Source: Torreya grandis (lineage: Eukaryota; Streptophyta; Pinopsida; Cupressales; Taxaceae). Taken from it: 64,000 nt of DNA. Under the pieces are notes generated by a model. The model did no database searches. It saw only the letters and a list, made by a program, of their open reading frames with translations, and was not told where the DNA came from. The first letter of the stretch is position 1. Every line of letters starts with the position of its first letter. Of the stretch, positions 44,861 through 57,749 are shown one piece after another. The stretch is from contig JARHVA010002126.1 of NCBI GenBank assembly GCA_037957365.1, positions 1,084,501-1,148,500 on the forward strand, given 5' to 3'. The position numbers were made by a program, and so were the translations under genes.

Positions 44861-47246
44861 ATTAGATACTTTAGTATGCCATATTTGATGATGATGTATG
44901 TTACATGTAGAGAACTATATATATCTAGTGTTCAAGAATGTTGGGTTATTTCATTGGTGCTTCATAATTCATGTACATATTTAAAATAGGTAGTATTAAT
45001 CACTATGATTGGATCATTCCATATATGTTCTTTACTATTAGTACAAGTGCCAAGATCAGAGGAATAATAAAATATGCATAATTATCATCATTTTGTTAAG
45101 TGGTGTCAAGAAGATGAAAGGATTGAAATTGGCATATGGCACATGAGGTCACACTTTGGAGATTATAGTATAAATTACAACATAGGTTGATTAGAGTGTA
45201 GTTTCAATTTTCTTAATGTAGTAACTTCTTTAGAGGTAGTTAATTTTTTCGTCAAATAATATTTTATCTCCTTTGGATCAAAAGAGGTTTGTTAGTTTTT
45301 TAAATCAAAAAGGTTATATTATATTATATATTTTTAGTTTATGTTTTAAATAGGTGAATTAAACTACTCTTAATCAAATTTTATTGAGATAGGTAATTTT
45401 AGTTGGGTATGGTGGTTATTAAATTAAAAACTTTATATATCCTTCTCTTAATAATAATAAAAAAATCACTGAAGCTTGAAAATATGTTTATGGTTCAGTT
45501 ATTGTAATATTCAATTTTTTTTATCATCCCTCTTTTTTCTATTTATTTTTTCCAACTATGTTCATCATCCCAAACTTACCATATTTACTAATGATGTCTT
45601 ACAGTTCCCTTGATTTAGATGGCATCATCAACTAGGTCAACAACATATTATTTTTATTAAAAACTTGTTATATTCCATCGATTGTGTAGATGACATCAAA
45701 TAGATATGAGATTATATTTTAGGGTTTGGATACATATTAATAGGGTTATTTTATGGAAATATATAATTATTAAAACTATAGGGATGAATGAAAATATGAA
45801 AAGTTATAACACCATACTAGATCCAACACATATAATATATTTTGGTCTGTAAAGTGGTTTGAAGCTATAGATAAGGGTTTTGGGAAAGGATGTTATAAGA
45901 GATATAAAATAAAAATATACAAAAAAGATAGAAAACATATAACCTAACTAAAATAAAGGTGTCATTATATGTTGAAGCAAAATATATAAATTTAATTGAA
46001 GAAATATAAATTCTATTATGAAGTAACCATAATGCATCTAATTTGAGGGTTGTATAAGTGTTATTAGATAGAAAACATGAGGTGTAAATATAAATAATAA
46101 AGATATATTCATGTATTAACAAACATGTATTAATTTGAGTATGGATATACATTAAATGAACTAATATAAAATACTAATGAAAGTACAAAAGAAAAAGTAG
46201 AGGATCGAGATATTTACTTTGGGTTGAATTATTGATTCATCAATATTCCTATTGGATTGTAGCATTTTTTGTTAGATGGTCATAGGATAAGTCAAGGTGT
46301 AAATAATAATACATAAGTAGGCCCATGTTGGGGACTCTAAACATTAGGTGTATTTTGCTAGTTCAACTTCTTTTCTTGACATTTTAAATCTCTTGTGCTA
46401 ACTTCCCTTCCCTTAAGTTTTATAGCCATAATTCCTCTTCTTCTTCCTAGGGTATATTTTAATGTGATAAAAGAGGAAATTAGATTAATATATACAAATA
46501 AATGAGAAATAGGAACCACATAAATTTGTATCCAAACCCTAAAATTCAAAACTCAAATCAAGTTATTTTCATTGGCTTGATTGATGATATATAAAAATTG
46601 TGAGCACATACGATAGATCATCAACATAGGTGATGACGTTAAATATAGAACAAAAATATTATAAATTCATTTGAGGTAATAAATTTAAAGAGAATATAAT
46701 TAACTATGTAGATCTAAATAATGAAGGGAAAAATCCTAAAAACATAAATATTAGAGAATAAATGCATAATAGTAATATTTTGTGGGTAGAACTTTTAGCT
46801 TATAAATGAATAATAGTAATATTTTTATATAAATACCATGGAGCAAGGAAAAAAAATCATTTAATGGCCAAATAAATTGAAAAATGACAAGTTGGTAAAA
46901 GTTGACCATGATTTATACTAAGACATGATTCTAATCTCAAAAAAAATTATCCTTTCTTTTTTGCCTTGCTTATAGTTCCTCACAATGGAAAGTTAAAGAA
47001 TAGATAAATTTTAAAGGAAATAAATGCAAATAATGTCAACCCTAAAATCAAGGATAGAACAAAATTGATCTAATTAAAATATTCTAAAACTAACCAACAT
47101 AAAAATAAAATTTGTACTTATTCAAGGATTATTTAACTTGGGATGATTTTTTTTCCATTTACACTTATTATTCACATAAATAAGAACCCTAGTGATCATA
47201 AAAATAAACAAATGCTATGATGTGGATTTAGCACTTTCTATCAAAA
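44861..47246. other. AT-rich stretch without recognisable genes
   Basis: I see no supported coding frame on either strand. Minus-strand frames at 45865-46152 and 46358-46549 are Ile/Tyr/Phe-rich and typical of chance openings. Confidence 0.5.
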
Positions 47247-47370
47247 GGAATGTATGGCAGTTTTTTCAAGATAAGTTAATGAATTTAAGAATTTTATGTT
47301 GAAAATAAGGAATGTATGGCAGTTTTTTCAGGATAAGGAATATATGCTATTTGTAAATTTAATGAATTTA
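47247..47370. repeat. Local tandem duplication, period 62 bp
   Basis: GGAATGTATGGCAGTTTTTT at 47247 is repeated at 47309, followed in both by CA(A/G)GATAA. The rest of the unit (AATGAATTTAA.AATT.TAT.TTGAAAAT) recurs about 80 bp later as well. Confidence 0.7.
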
Positions 47371-47656
47371 AAAATTATATATTGAAAATTTAATGTTAAA
47401 ACCTTTGAATATGAAAAAATATTTGTTTGTGTATTGTACAATATAAATTTAGTAAAATTATTTTTGTAAAAACTAAGGTTTGTCATTGGCTATATTTGTA
47501 TAGCTTAAATTTTATTCTCTATGCCACATGCATATGTTTATAATAAATAGACTTGATCACAATTTAAAATAAAACACATATGTTAAAACATTTACAAAAT
47601 CCCTTTTAGTTTAAAGTATAAGTTGTGTTGCGAGAACTCTGCAAACTCATAGATTC

Positions 47657-47910
47657 ATGTTATTTTTTATATGTCGTATTTTGTGTTTTAATGACAAATA
47701 TGTTTTGAAATCCAATAAACACATCATGACCTTCATGGCCCTATGATTGTGTTTTGATGGAAACACGTTCAGTTTTGATATTGAAAATTTTAATAAAATA
47801 TATGAGTTTATTATTTATTTATTTTAAATAGGATCAAGTATTTTTTTAGAGTTCTATGTGGGAGATAGTGGACCCATAAAATCATGGTAAAGGTGAAATT
47901 CATTGAATAC
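47657..47910. repeat. Direct repeat F, left copy (possible LTR start)
   Basis: Similar to 63761-64000: GTGATTGTGTTTTGATGGAA at 63851 matches GATTGTGTTTTGATGGAAAC at 47746, then TTTTGATATTG, TTTAATAAAAT, TATTTATTTATTTTAAAT and AAAGGTGAAATTCA in the same order. With element E (and its target duplication) removed, the copies are about 3.9 kb apart. This suits an older LTR element flanking E, but no primer site or LTR end is clear. Confidence 0.55.
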
Positions 47911-49450
47911 TTAAGTTTGGAAATGAAACATTGTGTACGATTCTGCCACATGGTCATGAAAATATAAAGATAAAAGACATTTATATCTAAACAAACAAAA
48001 AATGTGAATTTAGAGTTTGATGCATTCACATATTTTCAAAGGATTGTTTAATTTAAATTGTCAAGTTTATGTTATGTGAATCCTTGACTCTATTCTCATT
48101 GCATGTTTTTTTTAATTGCAACTTATTCAAATACATGAGTGTATTATACATTATTGAAAAATGTGATCACACACCCCTATTTTTATAATAAAATAAGGAC
48201 CCTAATAAATCCATAAAATATTTGGTGTCCACATAAACATATATCTGAAGTAAAGACCCACCTTATATTCTATATTACATATAATTTCATGATAAATGGA
48301 GCCCACTGTTGTTCATAATTAAAATTCCTATGTCATGAATCTATAGAATTTAATTCAAACTTCAATATTCAAGTTTTATTTTTAAACTTTTGTTACTTCA
48401 TAATTACATTATGAGGACCAAATTTTTGTTTTTTATATAATAAACTTTATTAAAAACTATGAATATATTATTGTTCCTGAGATATGATCATAAGTATAAT
48501 ATTATGTGTTATGTGAAGCAAAATTAGACATGTGTAGCTATATAGAGGATATAAAGCTTCAATATATATGTGGACTTCACCAAGGTCAAAATAAGAACAA
48601 ATGAGATTCTCTATGTTTCTTAAACTTTGCAAAATTTATTGATTACTACTTATTTTATTTTGATGTTATGTGTATTTTATTATATTTTTAGCGATGATCA
48701 TGACATATTCAGTAGATATGTGAAATAAAGGTCCAAAAATTAATAGATATAAAGTGAAGGCTAGTGTTTTAATGCATTTATGAACTCCAAAAAAAATTAT
48801 TTGGTTTAAGCACATAAATATGGTCATAGGTACTTGACAATGTTAATTCTTGATACATCTTGAATCAATTAAAATTAGCTCAAATACATGTCTCTTGTTT
48901 TCCATTACTCATTCATTTATCTATATGTAGGCTTGACCCTTTTATTTTTTATACCCAATACATAATAATTTTATATCCCCAATACATAATAATTTTCAAT
49001 TTAATGTTCAAACTTTCTTATATCACTCTCAGACTACTTTCAACCTCAAAAAAACTATCCCAGATATTCTTAGATAGGTCTGTGCTCGTCAAAAAGGTTT
49101 GTGACACTTAGAGTAACCTTGTCCCCACACTAATTTATGGTTAATTTACAAAACTAAAAATATTTATCTAGGTCATCGCACACATTTCCCAAGTTATCTA
49201 AATAAAACTATTTAATTATACTCCCATAAATACAAATAAAATGCCATTCCTTATTTCTATCTTGGAAAGATCTATTGAGCACTTATACAATATCACACGT
49301 TTAGAAATTATTATGTATTCTTCCAAAATTCAAGATCATTCACTAGGATCAATCATAAATCAAGACGAGATAACATTGTCAAGTATCAAATCTAAATTTC
49401 TATAAACATATATTCAAGGAGCACAATTTTGACAATCACATTGGGTGGGA
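47911..49450. other. AT-rich stretch, possibly LTR or UTR of repeat F
   Basis: No coding content seen. It lies between the repeat F left copy and the conserved motif at 49451. Confidence 0.4.
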
Positions 49451-49500
49451 GAACTACATGTTTGTAATTCCATCCTTTGAGTATGAGAATACGTAGGTAA
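49451..49500 (+). promoter_or_regulatory. Conserved GAACTAC...ACGTAGGTAA motif, outer element
   Basis: GAACTACATGTTTGTAATTC, TTTGAGTATGAGAATACGTA then GGTAA. Same bounded structure as the copies at 9691, 10804 and 56031 (minus). It suggests a Tat-like element on the plus strand in this part of the window. Confidence 0.6.
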
Positions 49501-51222
49501 TAGTCAATCATTAAAAAGGACGATTGGGTTTTTCTAAACCCATTATGATTCCCTTCTATTTTTTCAAGTTTATATATCTCACAAGTACTCGTATGGTTTT
49601 TATAGCATATGTGGTATCAAAATTACACTTTTATCACAGCCAAAATATAAAAATCAATAGTCAACGTACATGATCAACCTATGCTACTATCTAGGAAGTA
49701 TGAACTTATCTAAAAAGATCCATAAACCTTGCCTTTATATTTGATCTATCATATTCCAATCTTTTTCAGATTATCATTGTCAAAATATGCTCCAATTAAC
49801 AAAGAAACAAAGTATTATATTAGCCCTGGTTTTACTTCCTATTTTTAGTATATGCTAATTATCTATTTAAATTTCAATCATTGACTCATCCTTTACATTC
49901 ATATTTATGTTTAAATGTTATATATTACAATATAAATAAATATTTTAGTATGCAATACCTATTAATATTATTAAATAAAAATATGGTACAATATATTGAT
50001 GAACCCATTTATTGTTTATTTTTTAAATTTTATTTCAGGGTTTCAATTCAATTCATGATTCTCATACCCTAAAGATAAATATGATTTTCATTTGTTTTAT
50101 TGCTACTCTAGGATTTATCTTTGACATAGGAGTTTCAAATTTAATCTTGAATCTCCATGCACAAAAATCATTTATGTTATTAGATTTTAATTTCTTTTTC
50201 TTTCTTTCTATAATTGTGTTCTGACAATTTTAAAAATCATAATATTTTTTTATGGGCAAAGTGATCATCAATTTTAGCAAAGCCATGGTGTGAGGAGTAT
50301 TGCTCCAATACTCAAGCTATAAGCCAACACTATATATGGACTTTAGTTTCCATGTAACTCATGATATATCAAAAAAACATAGGTATGTTTTATTTTTTAG
50401 CCACATTAATCCTTTTGACCATTTAGTTACATAGTGAAACACAAATGGTTAGCCCCAAGAAGTTACTCTCAATGTACCTCAAACACATGATAATATTGTT
50501 ATAGGATGATGGAGTCCTCCATAGTTAGTGATTATTTGGAACTTATTATTTATGTCATGGGTTAGTATATTTGATAACATAAAAAAACACGGTTTTCATA
50601 ATTTACAAATGTAAAACTACACAATAAAATCATGGTAGCAATGAATATATTTGACTTATATCTCTTGATTTGACTAGTGACATTAATCATCACATTCTAT
50701 GTTACTTTCTGAGGTGTTATTTGTATTCATTATATATTTTCATTAATCAAATTCAAATATCATAAAAAGGATGAAATGAACAATGTAAAATTTGAAGGTT
50801 TCTTCAACTCATATTGTAATAATATTATATCACATCATGACCCCCCTAAGATATAAACACTATCAAGTATTTATTTTTTAAAATCAATTATGACTTTGTA
50901 AAAAGAATATTTGTATATTTTAAATTATACAAATCATACCATGCACCCTATTGATGTAATTATCATGAATATTAAAATTGATAAATCTCAAAAAGATTAA
51001 TCTAATGAAATTAATGATAAATAATTCATCAAATATCTTAACCCCAATCCAAATAAAATGGATGCATTATTATACATTGAAAGAGATGAATAAAATAAAT
51101 CAGATCAATCTTATACATTTGGAGAAGTTTATGATCCCTTCTAAGATATTACTCAGGCCTACATTACACTTCAAATGTTTAAGTTTCTACTATTAATTTT
51201 ATTCTTATATCAATACCTTTAG
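49501..51222. other. AT-rich stretch left of element E
   Basis: No gene supported. Small plus-strand frames at 49881-50072 and 50978-51196 have no domain and strongly biased AT composition. Its continuation after element E is 63429 onward. Confidence 0.45.
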
Positions 51223-51227
51223 TTACT
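51223..51227. other. Target site duplication of element E, left copy (TTACT)
   Basis: TTACT directly before the LTR at 51228, repeated exactly at 63424-63428. Confidence 0.85.
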
Positions 51228-52002
51228 TGTATGAAATAAATCTAGAAATGCTAAAAAATCAACTAATTATCCAATCTTATTCTAAGCTAAATTCAATATA
51301 AAATAGAGAAACAAACAAAAAAAACATTAAACACAAAATTATACCTTAAATATGCAAGTTTCCTCCATTGTGATGTAAACTTGATTTGATTTTCAACAAT
51401 GTGGGTGATCACTCTTCCAATGCAAAGGATAACGTGTGGTGTTTTGGTACCAAAAAAGGTTTTTAGATGCTTTTATTCTATTGTATTCACTTGTGAATTG
51501 AATATAAATTCATTATCATAAGTCCAAATGGATGAAAATGATAGTTTTCATCTTTATTTATAGTTTTCTGGAAGAAGATCCAATGGTGGAGGATTATTTA
51601 GATTTATTAAATGATCCAAATAATCAATGGTGGATAATGAGTCCTCACCCATGATGATGATGACCATTTTAAATGGTTGAGAGAAGTATGGGAATGGTTA
51701 ATTGAGTCATCAGGAATGAGACAAATTTTTTGATAACTCAGTGAATGACTCAAAAGAGGTTGAGGAAGTTGTGGGTTTGGTTGGGATGAGTCAACATGTG
51801 AGGGAGAATAAGGTGTAAGATGTTGAGTGAGGTTTAAAATCTAGATTTTATATTTAAATGAGGATTTTAAAGTGTACACAATTGATTAATGTGATTTATT
51901 CAATTATTTGAAGTTGGAGAGAAATGTAATGAATTATATTAATAAGAATAATTAATATGTTTTAGGTGCATTTAGACATTAAATATAATTTAGGTGTCTA
52001 CA
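51228..52002 (-). repeat. 3' LTR of element E (left copy)
   Basis: Plus-strand start TGTATGAAATAAATC, end TTTAGGTGTCTACA. On the sense strand it begins TGTAGACACC, close to the start of the element A LTR (TGTAGACATC). Collinear with 62655-63423. Confidence 0.9.
51552..51563 (-). promoter_or_regulatory. TATA box of element E left LTR
   Basis: CTATAAATAAAG on the minus strand, kept in the right LTR at 62973-62984 (CTATAAATAAAC) and identical to the box in the element A LTR. Confidence 0.55.
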
Positions 52003-52016
52003 TTTTCACCTTTTTG
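52003..52016 (-). other. Polypurine-like tract of element E
   Basis: Minus strand CAAAAAGGTGAAAA directly before the LTR start TGTAGACACC. It is mostly purine and in the right place for plus-strand priming. Confidence 0.55.
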
Positions 52017-53430
52017 AAATAGTGTTGTGAAGCAATAATTCTTTGAAGAATAGTAGAATAAGTAGAGCATTGATTACTAATAAGGAAAAAGTTTCCCCAA
52101 ATAAATGAAAATGAGTGCGATGATGCCCCCTTGAGGGTTTTTTGGGATAAAACAGACAAACACTTATAATTGATGAAAAGAGTGAATTAATAAAATGATT
52201 TAGATGAGTAAGAAATAAAATTATTGTGGAATTGATGTCAAACTTGTAATATTTAAGTTATATAAAAAGGTTGCCCCTAGTTAATCAAAACTAAAGTATT
52301 GATTAGAAAAATAGTATGTTTTACCATTCGAAGATTGCATTCTTAGCATCTACTAATGATGGAGGGGTCAATTGAGTAATTTTGCGAATCATATATCCTA
52401 GCTATAATAAGTTATGGATCCAAAAATAGAAAAATACATTTAGTTTCAAATTATAATGATAAATCTACATAGATTGATTGTTGCAACATTTTGAAAAAAA
52501 ATTGGAATAGGGTGATTTAATATATCTTGAAATTTGAAGTCAAAAGGGATGAAGAATGAGTATAATGGAGGGTTAGGGAAATTTTTAGAAATGGAGTAAA
52601 AATATCAATATAATAAATGGGGTGGAGAAATTCATTTGTGCAAATTTGATTTTCAAATCTATATTTTAAGAGAATTTGATTAGAGATATTTTCTCTAAGG
52701 TCTTGGAGGAAAAATGGATTGCATTCAACACCATAAGTACCATACAGAGCGATTGAGAATATTTTAGAGACTTAAGACAAGTGGGCCTCCAATGAGTTAG
52801 ATTTTGTTTTGAAATTTTTACATTTAATGTCATTTATTAGGACTTGAAGTTGACCAAAATGAATTTGTAGATATCTATGAATTTAGCAACAAAAGTTACA
52901 AATTCATTAGAAAAAACTATAAATTTGTAAAATGTGAAAGTGAATTCATATAACAGTGTACAAAAATTATGTTAGGCTAGAAAATGGGTAGAAATGGAAA
53001 TTTTGGGGTTTAACAGTCACAAAATTGTATAATTGAGAGATGAAATCATAAAATTGGGTCACAAAATCATCAAGATGAGAGATGTATTCATTTTAGGGTA
53101 GAATATGGATAAATAAACAAGAAATTGAATGGATTATTAGAAAAATGACACAAGGTAGTATCTAAAATGCTTAATAAAAAATCAAAAACAAGTTTAAAGA
53201 GTGAAGGAAGATATCAAGAAAATATAAACAATTTTTATGAGAATGACATATGAATATTTGGATTGAAGATGTTGGTTTGATAGTGTTTTGTTTTTTTGAA
53301 TGATTTTAACATAGGGATTATTTGAATATTATGCTAAGTAAAATGAACTAGATGTTAACGTGTTTTATTTATAAGAGTTATTACCAATGTTGAGACATGA
53401 AGGTGGAGGCCTAGAGTAATGGCATGGATG
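52017..53430. other. 3' UTR of element E
   Basis: Non-coding on both strands. It holds the minus-strand CAAGGGGGCATCAT motif (plus-strand ATGATGCCCCCTTG at 52120-52133), which also lies about 100 bp before the LTR in element A. Confidence 0.5.
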
Positions 53431-54260
53431 GATAAATTTATAGAGTACAAGTTTGGGGTGAGAGGACACAGTTTTATCATATATTACACAAATGCCAAAG
53501 ATTCAAGCAAACAAGGCATTCATAACAACACTTGGTGAGAGATGTCATAGTGAGACTAGTACATTTCACTTGCCAAATAAGAGAGATGACAGTCATATTA
53601 GAGAATCTTTATCAAATTCTAGGCATTTTGATACAAGAGATATTGGTATACTGGGGGCATAGTCCATATGAGACTATATTGTATAGTATTTTTGGTGATG
53701 GCATGATTCTTATTTTAAGGGGTAGAGTAGATGTGGACTATTATACTAAACTAGAGATGAAATTTTTGATTATTGTGCTTATGGATATTGTCAACAGAAT
53801 TATACTACCTGAAAAGAGTAGGAGATTATGTACTATTGGGATATTAGATGTGATCAAAGATATGATGGAGATGGGTGACCAATTTTCATGGGGTCCATAC
53901 ATATTAGCATACTTATATAGGTACTTACATCATGTAGTGTACATAGATGAGAGAGAGATTGAGCCATTGACATTACTTTAGGTATGGTGCTAGGAGCACA
54001 TATCCATAAAGAGGCCAATTGGACACATGAACTCTTGGTCTATGGATGAGCCATTAGCATATAGGTGTAATATGATTATTGGCACTCACAAACCACATTT
54101 AGGTGATATGGAGTTTTACAAGAGGACTATTGATGAGCTAGGTCATGACCAGATCAATGGAGACCTTATAGAGAGATTGTATTTCAATGGCCACATGATG
54201 ATCTACACATGGAATATATGATGACCTAGTGCTACATTATCGAGACACATGACTACATCC

Positions 54261-54296
54261 CATATATGTTGCCTAACCCCAAACTATCTCATCACC

Positions 54297-54299
<3 letters not shown>
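54261..54299 (-). repeat. Short inverted copy of the PMD segment, outermost
   Basis: CATATATGTTGCCTAACCCC through ATCACCCTA is the reverse complement of the sequence at about 54622-54660 and 54682-54720, and a direct copy of 54512-54549. It is followed by (TA)n at 54300-54350. Confidence 0.85.

Positions 54300-54350
<51 letters not shown>
54300..54350. repeat. (TA)n microsatellite
   Basis: About 51 bp of perfect TA. Further TA runs lie at 54557-54617 and 55005-55025. Confidence 0.95.
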
Positions 54351-54353
<3 letters not shown>

Positions 54354-54554
54354 TCATACTATGGTGTGCCTCGTAGAGGACCCATCACATGTTGTACTTA
54401 CCCCACTAACCTCTTTGACTCGATCAAATATACCAATCTCCCTAATGTAGTTCATCTCATAGAATAGACTGTAAAAGATGCCACCCTCTAAGCACATGGC
54501 ACAACCTTCTCATATATGTTGCCTAACCCCAAACTATCTCATCACCCTATCTAG

Positions 54555-54620
<66 letters not shown>

Positions 54621-54884
54621 CTAGATAGGGTGATGAGATAGTTTGGGGTTAGGCAACATATATGAGAATATATATATCACCTAGATAGGGTGATGAGATA
54701 GTTTGGGGTTAGGCAACATATATGAGAAGGTTGTGCCATGTGCTTAGAGGGTGGCATCTTTTACAGTCTATTCTATGAGATGAACTACATTAGGGAGATT
54801 GGTATATTTGATCGAGTCAAAGAGGTTAGTGGGGTAAGTACAACATGTGATGGGTCCTCTACGAGGCACACCATAGTATGAGGA
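54351..54884. repeat. Large inverted repeat, about 210-bp identical arms
   Basis: Plus-strand 54351-54562 (TCCTCATACTATGGTGTGCC onward) is, as far as I can check base by base, the exact reverse complement of 54674-54884 (ending GGCACACCATAGTATGAGGA). The centre holds a (TA)n run and one extra 60-bp tandem copy of the inner part of the right arm (54611-54670 repeated at 54671-54730). The right arm is in the PMD sense, so the left arm is the inverted addition. Confidence 0.92.
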
Positions 54885-55004
54885 ACTATTCATGAGAGCA
54901 GACACTCTTTCATATGGATAGGATGAGACATGACATAGTGTTTAGTTGATGGATTGGTTCATCGATGTATATATATTTTGAGATGTATATTTTTATATAG
55001 AAAC

Positions 55005-56030
55005 ATTATATATATATATATATATTCATGATTATTATGAGACTTTGTACTAGGTGGATGGACATTATGGAATATTTATATGGATTTTGTATTCATTTTA
55101 TATGGACTTTATTCATGGTTGAATGATATACAAATATATTTAGTACTGGTTATATTTCTTACATTTTGAATTATGCTAGCATGTTTTAATTTTTTTAGCA
55201 TATGGGTTAAAAATTGTGGATTATGTGATGTATGACTAGATTTATGAATACATGGATTAGGATGTGACATACCTTATTTATTTATTTTGTTATTTTCATA
55301 TTTATAACAATAAAGATTTTTGAGCAACCTGATTTTTAATAAAGCATAAAACATGTTTCCAATAATGATATTGAATAATCATGATGAATGTTGATGTTTT
55401 AGGCATATGAACTATATAAATAATAAATTGTGTAAAAACAAAGTATGCCATGATATATTTAAACCATAACCATACTATTATGAAATTTAAATAATAATCT
55501 TTTCAAACACATTGAAAACAAGATTTGAAAACAAAAGTAATCTAAATGATGTAAACATATAATATGTTTATTCAAAAATATTAAGTAAAAAGGATACACA
55601 AACATGCAAAACAATTATTAATTATAAAGATAAACAATTGACATGTTGAAAAAAAATCACAATGGACAAAGTAAAAAAAATAAAATAATCATTTGAAAGG
55701 TTTAGGGATAAAATGGACTAATAAAAATGGATTAAATGGATTAAATAGCCAACTTAATGGCTAAGGACAAAAAAATGAATAAATAACAAACTTAATGGCT
55801 AAGGATAGAAAAAAATAAGACAACAATAAAAATAAACAAAGGATTGAGTAAAAAAAGGCTGTAAGCAAATAATGAACATTCTAAGTAATATATTTACAAT
55901 TGTATCCAAGAGCTAGGCTAAGTACTAAATAATCAACGAGGAAGCATAAGGATAAGTTAATCCAAGCTTGGGGAAATAGATGATGGGGAAGGCAGTGGTT
56001 TCATTGACCCTAAAGAACCCATGTCTATAA
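55005..56030. other. Non-coding AT-rich interior of element E
   Basis: A TA run at 55005-55025, a short duplicated ACTTAATGGCTAAGGA block at about 55750 and 55789, and no supported coding frame. Confidence 0.45.
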
Positions 56031-56092
56031 GTACTACCTACATAATCCACCTACACAAAGTCCATGTGTGGATATTAGGCTAGATTTAGTTC
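56031..56092 (-). promoter_or_regulatory. Conserved GAACTA...GTAGGTAG motif in element E
   Basis: On the minus strand AGAACTAAATCTAGCCTAAT, CACATGGA and GGATTATGTAGGTAGT in the same order as at 9691 in element A. Orientation agrees with the minus orientation of E. Confidence 0.6.
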
Positions 56093-56784
56093 TTTCAATA
56101 TGAGAAGTGATGAGAAAGTGGGTGATTGATGGAATGTTAAGTGTTGGATGAAAAATATGTGTGAGTGACCCACCCAAGAATGAGTGAATGATTTGGGAGT
56201 TAGATAGAATGGTATATGTGTTGAGGTTGATGTTTAAAATATTTGTGGGATGTTTTATGATTTTTTTGTGTAATATTTTTGATTTTTTTGCATTTTTGGA
56301 ATTTTAAAACAAGGAATATAAAAGACATTTTTTTCATTATCATGAGAAAAGTTGTAGGTTCACATATAATAATATCAACCCTAAACTTAACATGCTATAG
56401 GATAAATGACTAACAAATGAGAAATTATAAATGTGGGAATATATAATGGATTGCTAAAATGCAATGCTTCCAAGTAACTAGGGTGAATATAGACAATGGT
56501 TTAAGTATAAGTATGAAATGGTGAATATGAAAACTAAAAATAAAAATTTTGCATGGAAAATTAAGGTGATATAATCCTTATGATCAAAGGGGGAAATGTA
56601 CTTCTTGATAAATTCATAAAATACAAACTTTATTAGATGTATTTAGAGAGAACTAGCCATGACAAAATCGGTAAATGGGATAAAGTTACTTTTTTCAACA
56701 TAGACATATAGACAAGATGTTTTAAGAAATTTTCCTTTTGAACACCACTTTGGTTTTAATAAAATATTTTCATTTGTGACCTCA

Positions 56785-57072
56785 TACATGTAGTCTCATG
56801 TGAGTAGTAAGAAACATGGGCTCCACAAAATACCATACATAGGTGAGTAAGAACATCTCCCCCCAATGTTAATAACATACAACTAGTGAGATGCGAGGGC
56901 CCAACACCAAAGATTAGTGAAGGGAAGGAGATGTGGAATTTGAATTTGATGTTGCATAATTTTTTGATAAGGGTTTTGTGTTATTTGGAAGGATTTTACT
57001 CCCAAGAGTTAGTCTCATGCAAATAGTAAGATGTAAGATCTCATCATTGAAGACCAACATAGGCAAGTAAAG
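56785..57072. repeat. Degenerate subrepeats with AGTCTCATG...AGTAAGA blocks
   Basis: AGTCTCATGTGAGTAGTAAGA at about 56792 and AGTCTCATGCAAATAGTAAGA at about 57010, each followed about 40 bp later by CATAGG(T/C)(G/A)AGTAA. A weaker middle copy lies near 56880 (ACTAGTGAGATGCGAGGGCC). Confidence 0.5.
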
Positions 57073-57749
57073 TTATGATTTTGTTTTGTAGTGTGTTAAT
57101 GTTTTATGCTTAGAGGGAACTGTAAAAGTAAACTCTATCATGGAAAAGCTTCTATATTAGGCCATGGGATATTATTCTCTAAGTCTTTCAAGAAGTTGTA
57201 GGGAAAAGAGATGCACTCTGCCCATAAGAACTAAGATAAGAACTAATGTAATTCTAACTTTGATAATGTTTTCCATGGGATAATAGGGTAGTATGAAAAG
57301 TGGAATGATATGATAATCTACATTTTGAATGTTTTTATTATGTGAATTGACAACTAAATAATCACCAAACATAACATTTGATATCCAAGACAAAATGTAT
57401 ATGATGGCAAATGCAATGTAATGAAGACAATGTGAAATGTAACTGTAAATAGGATACCTCCAAGTGTCAAGGTACTTGTAGAAACAAGTTACTTTGTTTT
57501 TTGTTTTTTATTTTTATAATTGATTTTGTCATTATTTACATTTGAAACCAATAGAGGGTCACAAGATGCTATTTTTTTGTTTTGATTTCTATCCCATGTT
57601 AGTTCTAAATAATCTCTATCATTCTAATTGGATTTCCTCTTTAATCTCAATTTTAGTTCTGTTATTTACTTTGAATAGTACTTGAATAGGATGAGGTTGT
57701 TGGGCACACTAGAAGTTATTAGAAAATAATCTGGAGTATCATTCTCTAT

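Larger units (their letters stand above)
53440..54960 (+). pseudogene. Plant mobile domain (PMD, aminotransferase-like) pseudogene, antisense in element E
   Basis: PMD proteins are plant proteins of the MAIL1/MAIN type, often found inside transposons; their biochemical role is not settled. Open segments at 53532-53981 and 54027-54221 show REMTVILENLYQILGI, YSIFGDGMILILRGR, GDQFSWGPYILAYLYRYLHH (the S/A-W-G-x-x-x-L-A-x-L-Y-x-x-L-H signature), a W-x-W-E-H-I-type block with a stop before it at about 53979, and EPLAYRCNMIIG. The D-R-V-M-R...F-G-V-R-Q-H-I block follows at 54623 after an insertion of inverted sequence and TA repeats. A frameshift near 53575 and stops make it non-functional. It runs opposite to gag. 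Confidence 0.82.

Noticed and set aside
49610..49630. GTGGTATCAAA as a copia primer site
   Set aside because: No LTR end or copia gag is nearby; a match this short is expected by chance.
54249..54467. Plus-strand 72-codon frame with a long Tyr-Ile run
   Set aside because: The run is the (TA)n microsatellite and the rest is the inverted left arm of the palindrome.
54351..54884. Palindrome as a terminal inverted repeat DNA transposon (MITE)
   Set aside because: No target duplication is found at its ends, the arms are PMD coding sequence, and the inner part is also tandemly duplicated; an inverted duplication explains it better.
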